Shown one piece after another: positions 54,282-64,000 of a stretch of DNA of 64,000 nucleotides (position 1 is its first letter; each line of letters begins with the position of its first letter). This DNA comes from Proales similis. Taxonomy: Eukaryota; Rotifera; Eurotatoria; Ploima; Proalidae. The stretch is taken from assembly GCA_019059635.1 (NCBI GenBank), contig JAGVRJ010000001.1, positions 1,240,001 to 1,304,000 on the forward strand, written 5' to 3'. The notes under the pieces are model-generated. The model made no database searches, had not been told where the DNA came from, and saw only the letters and a list, made by a program, of their open reading frames with translations. Position numbers and translations under genes: made by a program.

Positions 54282-56376
54282 CTACTGAAGCTTTTTACGA
54301 GTCGATTGAGCGCCAAGCTTGTTGATCTGAACCAACGCCTCGGATGGCTTGGACGAGCTGGAATCTGCGAGAGAGCAAAGGTAAACTCGGATCGGACGGA
54401 ATTGGACAAGTGTTTGCTTACTGCTCTGAGTGAGCTCCTCGTGCATGCGACTGGTCTCCTCCAGCATCGTCTGCTGTTCCTCTTCCAAGTCAGAGTCATT
54501 GAGGACTTGGTCTTCGTCGTCGTCTTCCTCTTGTCCGGCGCTCTCGCCCGAGTCAAGGCAGCACAAGAAGTAGAACACCATTGATATGATGCCGGTCGGA
54601 AAGCCAAAGATGAACATGGAGATTATGGGTGCCTCTATGAACATCTCAAGCACGCCCCTGTAGAATTCCCAGAGCGGACGCCGCAGACTGGCCACGATGC
54701 CTCGGCCGCCGAAATACTTTGAGGCAAACGACGACGTCCGGTGAGAGAGACTCTATTCGATCATGTATTCGGCACTCACCTGAAGGCGTTCGTTTCTGAT
54801 GTCGTCCAGCACTTTATCGAGATCCAAGTCGATCGGACGACGTTTGTCGTCGATCACTTCGATTATCGAATATTCGTACGTGCTCGAGTTGAGAACGAAC
54901 AGCAGCGGTGGCGTGAGTGACCAGATGGCCACGTTGCTGAACAGCTCCATGTTGCTGCTGAAGCCGAACTGAATCTCTTTGTAGTAGTTCATGCGGTTCG
55001 CTTTGCTGTAGATCTTCACCATCTGCTTGACTCTTTAGGTTTTGGCGGCGATAAAGCAAAGCGTTTCGAATCTGGCAGTCGCGTCAATCGGTTACTTTCT
55101 TTCCGGATCGTGTCGATTGTTGGTTTCGTTTCTCTTGCTCAGCAACAGCACGACCATGGTCTTCTTGGTGGCCAGCATATTGTGAAAGTTGGTCACTAAA
55201 CAGACGTGAACGAAACAGTTCTATTCAGATTGCTTTCTCTCTCTTGCACTCACTGGTCACTTCGCCGAACGTGAGAAATTGCTCGAGCCGGATGAAATTG
55301 TCCATGTTGTTGTACTCGAGCGGATCGTAGAAGAACAAGTCCTGATTCTTAATGACACCCACCTGCGGCGTTTTGGTCACTTGCACCGTCTAGAGAGAGA
55401 GAGAGCGGGCGGCTAGAAGACAGCTCTGCGTGGATCGTTTCTCTTCAAACCTTGGCCACAAAGTCCGGATGGGCGTAGAAAAAGTAGGCGTCAAGGAAAT
55501 GCTTCTCGGCCATGTCGATGAACTCTTTCTATTTGTCAACTGATTTAGTCGGCGCTGCGATAGATTGAAGCAGAAGCAGCTCACAATCAGAGTCTCATTG
55601 TCCTTGGCCTTGGCGATCAGCAGGAAGAAGTGAGGAAATTTCACTTTGTGATGCTCAAAGTCAAGTCTATGGATGAGCTGATGGACGCGGTCGCTGCGAG
55701 AGGAGAGCACGAGCTCTAAGATCCGAATGAATTGAGAGAGACAGAGTGCATGGCATTACGCATCGGCTCGTTCGATAAACTCGATGAGATCCTCCTTGCG
55801 ACGCTCGCCGTGAAAGTCATAGTTTTGCTTTCCGTAGATGCTTGACGCGGCCATTTAAGAGCAGCTGAATGGCCAACAGGCAAATTGGCTTACAATTTTA
55901 TGGTTGGGTAGCCTCTGATCTTGAAATGGTTGGCCGCCTTTATGAAACGAGTGGCGTCTACTTTGGCCACATTCAGAAATTTGCCGTGGTAGTATTTGGC
56001 GACCTCGTCGAGCACTGGCTCTAGCTTTTTGCAGTGGCCGCTGAGCGCAGACGAGCAATGGTCAAAGGAAGCAATCACAGACCGAGAGGCATTGACGCTT
56101 ACCACCACGGAGCGTAGAACTAGAACGCCAAATTGGCCAAAATTAGACAATCGACAAGTGAAAGCCAAAGACAGAGACACTTACCGTGATGAGCCATTTT
56201 CCTTGCACAGTGTAGTCGATGATTCTGGCCGAACGGTCGGTTAAGCAGAGCGAGAAGAACGAGCGAGTGGATGCTCACCGATCGTCCATTTCGTAGACAG
56301 TGTCGTCTTCAGCGGCCGAGCCGAAGCTGGCGAGCTGAGTCGCTAGAACAAGCATTAGAAAACGGTTGGCATTCAT
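54282..56376 (-). CDS. TMX3: TMX3-type transmembrane protein disulfide isomerase
   Basis: ER thiol oxidoreductase. The first exon (56279-56376) gives a signal peptide (MNANRFLMLVLATQLASFGSA). Then come 56185-56224, a 17-nt exon at 56103-56119, 55894-56040, 55760-55840 and further small exons. Together they encode a thioredoxin a-domain: GKWLITFYAPW, CGHCKKLEP, FLNVAKVDAT, then IRGYPTIK. The active site is the canonical CGHC, split by the intron after TG of its first Cys. The last exons encode a membrane span (about 54560-54630, IISMFIFGFPTGIISMVFYF), an acidic tail, and the C-terminal KKLQ, a KKxx ER-retrieval signal as expected for TMX3. A 57-nt intron in the last coding part (about 54375-54431) is also open in frame. 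Confidence 0.87.
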
Positions 56377-56990
56377 TCCGTCTTTCTAGCAGAATAATGC
56401 ATCAAAATGCGAGCCTCTGATTCTGCTCCTGCACACACACACACTGAATGGCAGGACCGATAATCGAAAAATTTATGCTAAATATTGCTGCAGTGGCGGG
56501 AGCCCGAATTTGATCCCTCGTTTGGTCTATATGACCAGGACCACGATCATATGCCGGCATTCAATCTGCGCTTTAAAATCGCAAATCGATTCTTAGTGAG
56601 TTGATAAATTTCAAGCCGCTATTCTTTCACCGCTCGCATCTTCAGGCCCACAAATCCGCACTCGAGCGGGTGTCTTCTGGGGCCTAGGCTGTATTATGCA
56701 CCAGCAGCTCTTTTCAAATCGATCTGCTCTGCTGTGGAGCACCATTTTCATCACCACTGACAATTCACCGCTGAACAGAATTGAAGCCAAACTAAAGCCT
56801 CAAAATGGTTTTTATTCTTCTGAAATGAAATTTACGAATAAATAGCAATTAAATACAAAAAAATATCGGATGACGGTGATGCTGCTGCTCAGTGTTTACA
56901 ATTAAGACGACGACGACCTTTCGACTTTCAAAGGAGATATTCTATTGAGAATAACAGGACAGCAGCAATCGAAGCAGAATGCCTGACTCA
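56377..56990. other. Spacer between TMX3 and the Ig-domain gene
   Basis: About 600 AT-rich bases upstream of TMX3 and downstream of the Ig-domain gene. It contains TTTATT near 56811 on the plus strand (AATAAA on the minus strand), a plausible poly(A) signal for the Ig gene. No coding region seen. Confidence 0.4.
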
Positions 56991-56999
56991 AATAAAGCG

Positions 57000-58932
57000 C
57001 ACGATCGGTCTTCAAAGGCAGGTACGCAACGCCAAGGCGACCAAGGTCATCAGTAGGCCTATGCTCGTTGCTCGTGAAGCGGAGTTTTCTTCAAAATGAA
57101 ACGATTAGCGACGAGCCTGTCAGACAGAAAGAAGCGCGCATTACGGTCGATTTGCTCGTCTGATCTCGAACGGTTACTGCTCTGGTATGTTTGGAGTATT
57201 TGTCCGAAGCGCGGCTCGTTTTTTACACGATCTGACTCTTGTGGGTCGATCGAGAACGGACTGCCGCCAGACTGGGAGTTGGCGGTGTCCACTCGTCCTG
57301 CGATGTCGTAGTTGAACACGTTTATCTCGTTGACCGATTTGACCGCGCTCGACTCAATGTCTTTGCAACCAGACCGAGATTAGTCGAAATGAGTGTGAAA
57401 CGTTGAAACGGTGGGCATTACCTTCGAGAATGATTTGAGTTCGGCTCTTTCCGACCAGATTGGCCGCTTCGCATTCATAGGTGACGAAATCGGACGCGTC
57501 CAAATCCTTGAGGCGGCAACGATCAGGAATGAGATTAAAAATCGAGGAGAGCAAGTTTTTACTTTTATCTTTAAATACGAGATTGTTTGATTTTCGTTGC
57601 TGTTCTCGTGGATTTGAAACTTGCGCTCGTCGGCGGCAATCTGCTGCATAAGATTGAATTCGATCTGCTGAGTGGATCGAGGGCGCGCTGGCCACACGTT
57701 TCGTCTCCAGTTTTGTTTCGCCACTTGCTCTGACTCGGCCGGTCGACGATACCAGCTCACGCGGCTCTCTGGCCTCGAGTTTATTATACAGCCGAGGACA
57801 ACTGTGTGGCCAGCTCGCTGATAGATTCTGGGACGAATCGGTTCAACTTTGGGCGCAACTAGACCGCCAATCGCCGAATTAACAAAACTATTAAACACTT
57901 GAGCTGCTCGCTTCACTTACAATAGACGTTGAGAGTGAAGCGCTTGCTCACTGACGGAAGAATGCCGTTGCTCGCCACACATTCGTACTTGCCCTGCTGG
58001 TCCTGGGTGATGTTTCGAATCGAGAATGTGGTGCCCTGCTCGGCGAGCTCTGTCCATTTGATGAGCCGATGCGAGTCAAAAGGTCTTATCTAATCGATAA
58101 CTTACCGCTCGTGCTCTCACCGTCCTCGTTCAGTCGGAACCATTTGACGAGCGGCGAGGGCTTGCCGATCGCGAAGCATTTCAGCACTGCGTCGCCGTGC
58201 TCCATTACGGCCACGTCAGACTCGGAGGTGAGTCTCTCGATGAAGCTGGGCGACTCTGTTTAGTCAAGCAATCAGCGAGTGCTCGTCTGACGTGTGACCC
58301 AAAGCCACACTGCTCTGGCTTGTAGACTTACGCGTTACTTTTAAATTGATGATGCTGTATACTTCGGGGGCGAGCTCGTTCGGCTTGGTGATGCTCGACT
58401 CGCACGCGTACTCGTTCTCGTCGTGCAGTTGAACGTTCGTCAAGCGCAGATGGTACTTGCCAATGTGGGCAGGAATGCCCATGTCCTCTCGCTTTTGCGG
58501 TCCATCGAGGGCGGCATCAGCTTGAACCAACTCGAATCTGTCGTCGACCGTGATGCGGTCCTCGTTCAATGTGAGCACATTGCCGAGCCGGCCTTGCATC
58601 CAGAGCGCGCCAGAGTCACTCGGCGACTCGACAAAGCACGGCAGCACGATCGTCTCGCCCACTTTGACCGTCAGGTTTTGAATTACTGGATCTCGTTTGA
58701 ATCGCTTGTTGGCTCGCTCTTCAATGCGCGCCGACTGATAATATTCAAAGTCATGATTGTCCGACCTGATTGGCGGACGCCAGGCGAACACGGTTTCCGA
58801 ATATTGGCCGCCGCCGCCGGCGCTTACTGTGGCCACAGCCGAGACCAGCAGCAGGAGTATCAGAGCTCGCGCATCGATCATTGCTTTGCTCCGGCGTTTT
58901 TGTTTCAGTTCTCGTTTCGGTGCAGCTTCCAC
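57000..58932 (-). CDS. Ig-superfamily cell-adhesion protein, three Ig domains (lachesin / IgLON / DIP-like)
   Basis: Probable secreted or GPI-anchored neuronal-type adhesion molecule. The start is either the ATG at 58932 or MIDARALILLLLVSAVATVS (about 58880), which gives the better signal peptide. Ig1: LTVKVGETIVLPCFVE ... HDENEYACESS. Ig2: VMEHGDAVLKCFAIGKPSPL ... QQGKYECVASNG. Ig3: HTVVLGCIINSRPESRVSWY ... FVTYECEAANLVGKS. Introns are small. After Ig3 the frame continues (DIESSAVKSVNEINV...) and could stop at 57059, but a different frame at 57001-57066 encodes a hydrophobic tail (TSIGLLMTLVALALRTCL, stop) suitable as a GPI signal, reachable by one more splice. The exact last junction is unresolved. 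The overall layout matches lachesin, IgLON and DIP proteins; the subtype cannot be fixed by eye. Confidence 0.7.
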
Positions 58933-61900
58933 TCAAAGTTTTCTTGTTCCTGTTGGCTTAATTGACAACGCTTTTAGTCGAATTAAATTTTGCTCCAACA
59001 AGCGGCTCTCATTCCAAAAATGAAAATTTTTTTCTTTCTCTACTCTATGCTTTGTCTAAAACAGACGACGAAAGAATTACGCAACCGAAAAAAAAGGCGA
59101 TCGAACGTGTCCAAGTAGATGCGGGCGGAAGTGAAATGAACCTCAATCAAATAAAAATCCGGGTTCGAAAGCTTGTGGCACTGTTAGTAAACCAAACGGA
59201 AAGGCGAAATGAAAATCGGAAATTAATTGAGTTGTTTGCGGCGCACACGAGCAGCAGCAGCAAGTGCGCAGTCGTGAGAGCGAGCGTGAGAGGCAGGCAG
59301 AGAGTGGCTGGTGTGAGGGTCAATTTGACGGCGTGAGGTTATACGGCCGCATGGGCATTGAACGAGAAACTGGCGCTGCGTCAATGTCAATAAAAAAAGA
59401 GAGAAGAATAGAGGCACCAGGCGAAGAAATACTCTATTCAATTAATATCGCTCGAAACAGCAACCAAAACAGCATCACCACGAGCAGCAGGCACGGCAAT
59501 AATAATTATTGCTCTTCGACCGCTTTATTATTTCTAGGCGAACACTGGCCATCAATGCAGACAGACAGGCAGGCAGATAGACAAGGGGGCGAGCAGACAG
59601 GCAAGTAGCCAGCAATAGACGGATCGAATGTGCGAGTTGCCCGACAGAGAGAGAGCCCAGAACAAGCGCTTCTCAATATGAAATAAATGAAATCTGTAAT
59701 TAGCGCAAATCACTCAGTGCTTGTGCGAGTCACACGAGATATGGAGCTTCTTATCTCCGCCAGTTTGCCAGCACTCTTTTTTTTATTAGTTCTAAATCGC
59801 TGAGTTCGCTTTCCGCGTTTGCCGCGCTCGTGCCCGCAGCTTGCTCGGCCTCGGAAAAGAAAACAATCGCGCGGCCACGACTAATGATTGATGCCAGCTT
59901 GCCGCTGAGCGCCAGTAGCCAAGCAATCAGTCGGTCGGCAATATCTGCTGCATCCGGTTAAGTAATTCGTGTATCTCAATTCTAAATGCGATTCATCAAT
60001 CACCAGTGGAGTTTTTTCTCATTAAAACGCTCTCGACATCGGAAAAGAAATGCAGCGTCCTACAGAGAACGGTGATGACAACCGCTGCTTGCAGCTCTCT
60101 CTCTTTCTCTCACACACACAAAAGTAGACCGTCTCGAGAAGTGAGAAAATAAATAAAAAAGAGCAAGACACGCGCCTGATGCGAAGGAGATTAGAGTCCG
60201 ATAATCGCCGAGTTTCTCATTTAAACTGCCGTCTCTTGATGCAAACTGCCGCACTGGCTACTGGCGCTCGCCTGCCCGCTTGGCTAGTCGGTCTGGCTGA
60301 CGCTAGACAGCGACAACGCCATCCAAATCGAAATGCCAAAACAAACAAACTTGAATGTGCTTAATGCTGCTGCGTGCTCTCATAAATCGAATAAAACTGT
60401 TGACTAGTCGGCAATGAGATCTGCGCAAATATTTGACCAGTAGTAAAACCTTCTCGCTCCCTTCGCGCTCTGTGTGTGTGTGTGTCTCTCTCTCGCTTTT
60501 CTGTTTGAGCGATTACAAGTGATAGCCTATTTTGCCCGAGTGAGTGCTATTTATTTGCTTGCTTGGACATGTGTGTGTGTGTGTCTGTACCGAGTCCTAA
60601 ACAATTAAATTTATTTAATTTTCCAATTCGCGTATACAGAACAAGATCGCCGTCGAGTCCTCATACTCCAACATATCCGCACACAAAGACACAGACTGAA
60701 ATAGAAGAGAAAAAAAAAAGAGAAATCGACTCGGAATCAGCGCACTTGCATGCAACGAACGGTCCCAATCGACGCTAGAACGTCATCGTGCTTCAAGTGA
60801 GCATTGGCCATTCAATCTAACAAATCGACGCCTGATTTCATATTTTGTGATCGAAACCTTTCGCACGATCATGAATTCGTAATTAGAATTAGTTAGAGCC
60901 GCTCTCAGCAGCCGGACGAGGCCATATCCAGTCGTCGATTGCACTGCTGCTGCCCTATCGCGTTACTTGCCTCGCCCGTCAATAAGGATACGCTTTCATT
61001 TCGCTCGCATTCGGTAATCTAAGGCACAACGAGAGAGAGAGAGCGAAGCGAATTAACGTTGAAGAACGGTAGAGGCCACGTTCGTGTCATCAAAAAGCCC
61101 TTTCAATCAATTGCACCAGCAGCGCGATTGTCGAGTGCCTTTTGTTGAGATCGCTTCATTTTCATTGCCGCCTCTCTTTGTGACTGGGCCCACTCTTCGC
61201 CTCACTCGCACAACTTTGAACTCTGACTGTGGTTGACTTCTTCTTCTTCTTCACTGATACTGATGCAGTGCCGCAAGTCATTCAGCCTCGAGTTCTAAAT
61301 CGATACTGAACCAAATCGTGCTGGTTGCTGTTGTTGTTGTTGCTGACGAGGAAAGCGTTAATTGAAACGAAATAGAAGAAAGAAAAAAAAGGACGAGCGA
61401 GGGCAGAGAGAAAATGCAGCGAAATATACAAAAACTACAAATAGAGCAAACTCCTCAGGCATGTCGGAGCGGCGTATTTATTTAATTGAACTGGCCCACA
61501 CAGTCAGTCAGTGAGAGTGGAACGCAACAACAGTGGAAAGCAGCAGTGTGTGCGATCGTTGATCGTTTACAACTCAATTGAGCAGCTTATTGAGCAATGT
61601 TGCGATGCATTGTTCAATTTGCTGCCGAAGCGTGAAATTGGTTTTTATCTCATTAATCTGCATTTAGCAAGCCCGAAATGTTCTAAACATGAAAGCAGCC
61701 GAGGCCTTGCCCATCATTTTGCTCATTTCTTATCATCATCATCGTCAGCAGCAGCATCCACGCAGTCATTAGTCAGTGCAGCCAACACAAAAAGTGCCTC
61801 AATGCATCATTAAAATAAAACGGGCTCTTTAATGCTGCACTCGGCTGCTCTCGTTGCTTCTGGCGGCCTTAATTAAAAAGTTGCCAACAAACTAATGACA

Positions 61901-62054
61901 AGCGTTCGAGCTGGAACAAGCGGAACATATCCATTCGAATTGATCGCTGCTTCTCTTTCACTGCGTTTCGGTTTTCTTTTTTTTTTAATCGACCACTGCC
62001 GCTTGTTATTCTGCTGATGAGCAAAGTGAACTGAAGCAGACGAAGGGATAAAGC

Positions 62055-62075
62055 GAGAGAGAGAGAGAGAGAGAG
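62055..62075. repeat. (GA)n microsatellite
   Basis: About 10 GA units in the gene-poor right end of the window, inside a longer purine-rich tract. Confidence 0.88.
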
Positions 62076-63453
62076 GAGAGAAAGAAAGAGCCCAGCAGAG
62101 AAAGAGAGACAAAGAGAAATGCAAAGCTGAATGTTCTCGGGTCGGGTTTTGTTGGCGCTCATGCTGCAAACCGCCTGCCTGCCTGCCCGGTTCGTTGGTG
62201 CTCGCGATCAGTAACTTAAATAGAAACGAGCGCTCGCATACCGCAATTCTAGACTGCAATTAACGTATTAAGCTGCCAGCTAAGCACTTGCCGGAACGCT
62301 TGCGCAAGCCGCTTCAATATTTCTTTGAGAATTAGCGCGAGAAAAAGACGATCAGCGAGGCGAGCACTTTGCGAGCAAATCACGAATGCAAAGCTGCCTA
62401 CTCCTCCTGCTCTCTAAATTGGCGCCGTTCTCTAAGTGTGTGATCACAAACGCAAGCAAGCAGACAAGAGGCCGCACACTGGCGTGGCCGAATTCCGTTC
62501 GTGGAAGCGTGTAATTAAGATGCGAAATGAAGCTATTGCTGCTGCTACTACTTCAAATGGTCCAAAGTTCATTTGTTGACTCAGAAGGCATTCTGTTATT
62601 AAATACGCTGCCGCTCGCTCACTAAATGGCCGACCATTCGAGTCGGTGTGAGCCTCTCGCCTGACCTGCGCATATTTGTTGCTCGCCTGTGAACTCAATA
62701 GAATACACAAATTAAAGAAGATAGAGCCCACAACAACAAGAAGTCTTCAGGCGAACAGGCAAGCAGGCGGGCGCACGGCCAGCGAGTTAGAGAAGGTGAA
62801 ACATGCGAGGGCGCCATAGACAAGAAGATATTGACTCGGCGAGAAGAGAAATCAAATTGGGGCCGGAGATAACAAGGCGTCACGAATGCGCTTTTAATTA
62901 GATTAGCGATTTAAAACGAATTAACTCGGCAGGGCAAATGGCATCGGACAGGCACTCGGGTCACAAGTCACAATTGAATAAGCGATGAACATTGATGTCT
63001 TAATGGAGTTTGCTGCCGTCTGCGTTTGTCATTTACGCGCACTCTGATGGCCCTGTTGTTATTGTTGTTGGATTTCGAATGTCTCCCTATCTGCATATTC
63101 GACGAGGACATGCTGCAGATGACGCATTAGCTCGTTGCCAATGCTTCACGCATCTACCCATTTTGAAGAATAAAACGAAGAGAAGCAACTTGTCCATCGA
63201 GCCAAATCGAGTATAGTCACGATTTGTTGTTTGCCTGTCCTTCCTCTATCAACATGCTTCGTGTCCCTATTGAGTCGGATCGTGTTGACGATCAAAATAT
63301 GAACGAAGAAGAAAAGAACGTCAAAGAATGAAGACGGCCATGAAAACGACAACGACCACCGCGATTGAATAACGCGGATATGTGTTCATGTGAGCAAATG
63401 AGCCCTTCATCCGCTTCGTGTGTGCTTTGAACCCTTTCCCTTTGTGCTCAATC

Positions 63454-63471
63454 GCTCTCTCTCTCTCTCTC
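63454..63471. repeat. (CT)n microsatellite
   Basis: About nine CT units in the gene-poor right end. Confidence 0.88.
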
Positions 63472-64000
63472 GCTCTGATTCGTTGTCTTTGTTTTTAGCA
63501 AACGCAAATTGCGCGGCAACAACAACGAGCCATCGATAGTGGCAACAAAGCCCTGCCAGCGGATATGCACTGGTTGTGCATTGCAAATGCCTGTCAATAT
63601 TTATCCAATCTAAATGCTTCTGGTCGTCCGGGCTCCAAAGTGGCGACGAGGTAAAAGAAAAACATGCGAGCAGCATCCGGCAATTGCTGCGCTCCTTCCG
63701 GCGATCAGCAGCGGCAATTGAGCCCGGTCGCGACCAAAATAGACGAATAGACATGGAAATATACACAAATATGCTCTGGCTCGTTCTAGTTGCTGCTTGG
63801 CCTAAATCGTTGTAATCAGTTGGATGCTTCTCGGCGCTGCTCAGGGAGCACACATCCGAGCGGCAAATATTTCGCGCGCGAGGCGGCCAAATCGGATTAA
63901 AGACTTGAGCAATATTCGCTTTAGAAAATAAGTTGGGCAAACGATGAGCTCAATTGACGAGCAAGTGGCAGCCAACTTTGACGCCACTTTATCGAATCGG

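Larger units (their letters stand above)
59024..64000. other. 5-kb stretch without a recognisable gene
   Basis: AT-rich sequence with many simple repeats and A/T runs. It contains (GT)n near 60473-60484 and 60571-60583, (GTT)n near 61325-61343, (GA)n at about 62055-62075 and (CT)n at about 63454-63471. Open frames are short, and none has a domain or a conserved motif I know. It may be the upstream region, non-coding exons or first intron of the Ig-domain gene, or intergenic. No tRNA or other structured RNA was recognised by eye, which is a weak negative. Confidence 0.5.

Noticed and set aside
59024-64000. Short frames in the right-hand 5 kb as genes
   Set aside because: All are short, overlap simple repeats, and show no domains, signal peptides or consistent splice context.
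1-64000. CRISPR arrays, bacterial operons, transposons, tRNA clusters
   Set aside because: No direct-repeat/spacer pattern, no transposase or reverse transcriptase frames, no terminal inverted repeats with target-site duplication recognised. The window is plainly animal nuclear DNA. tRNA detection by eye is unreliable, so a scan would be needed to exclude single tRNA genes.

Overview
This is animal (eukaryotic) nuclear DNA. Nearly every gene is split by introns of about 53-70 nt with GT...AG ends, and the products are metazoan: spectraplakins, CEP120, an LHFPL tetraspan protein, importin alpha-3/4, spastizin (ZFYVE26), TMX3, DEPDC1, FAM114A, ZCCHC10 and an Ig-superfamily adhesion protein. Moderate GC, tiny introns and close gene packing suggest a compact invertebrate genome. 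CEP120, MLH3 and DEPDC1, which to my knowledge C. elegans lacks, argue against a nematode. I cannot name the phylum. All exon edges were read by eye from splice sites, phase and homology remembered from families; no search was run.

Layout. 1-2274 (+): 3' end of ZFYVE26. 2827-6050 (-): DEPDC1. 6763-14678 (+): a short spectraplakin paralogue, 16 exons, about 2327 codons, frame intact. 15244-16316 (+): a strongly reduced MLH3 carrying only the endonuclease motifs. 16772-41361 (-): a full-size spectraplakin (CH-CH, plakin domain, optional plakin-repeat exon, long spectrin rod, EF hands, GAS2, EB-binding tail). 43160-43935 (+): ZCCHC10. 44266-46352 (+): FAM114A. 46510-47559 (-): SDR16C/HSD17B11-like reductase. 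48131-48881 (+): LHFPL. 49260-51020 (+): importin alpha. 51381-53819 (-): CEP120. 54282-56376 (-): TMX3. About 57000-58932 (-): Ig-domain adhesion protein. 59000-64000: no gene seen, simple repeats.

The most striking region is the tail-to-tail pair of spectraplakin genes with the MLH3 remnant between them. They are old, diverged paralogues over the CH and plakin domains. Two rod segments, 1585 bp and 652 bp, are nonetheless almost identical and indel-free in inverted orientation. They are separated by a roughly 410-bp segment whose proteins are only distantly alike. This patchwork is what recent gene conversion between inverted paralogues should look like. The short copy runs from a spectrin repeat straight into the second half of a GAS2 domain, so it has lost the EF hands and half of its microtubule-binding module.

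The large gene appears able to make two C-termini: a plakin-repeat exon that ends in its own stop (like nematode VAB-10A or plectin) or the rod/EF/GAS2 end (like VAB-10B, Shot or MACF1). The remaining genes are housekeeping or cell-architecture genes with no obvious shared pathway; several pairs are convergent with very short intergenic spaces.
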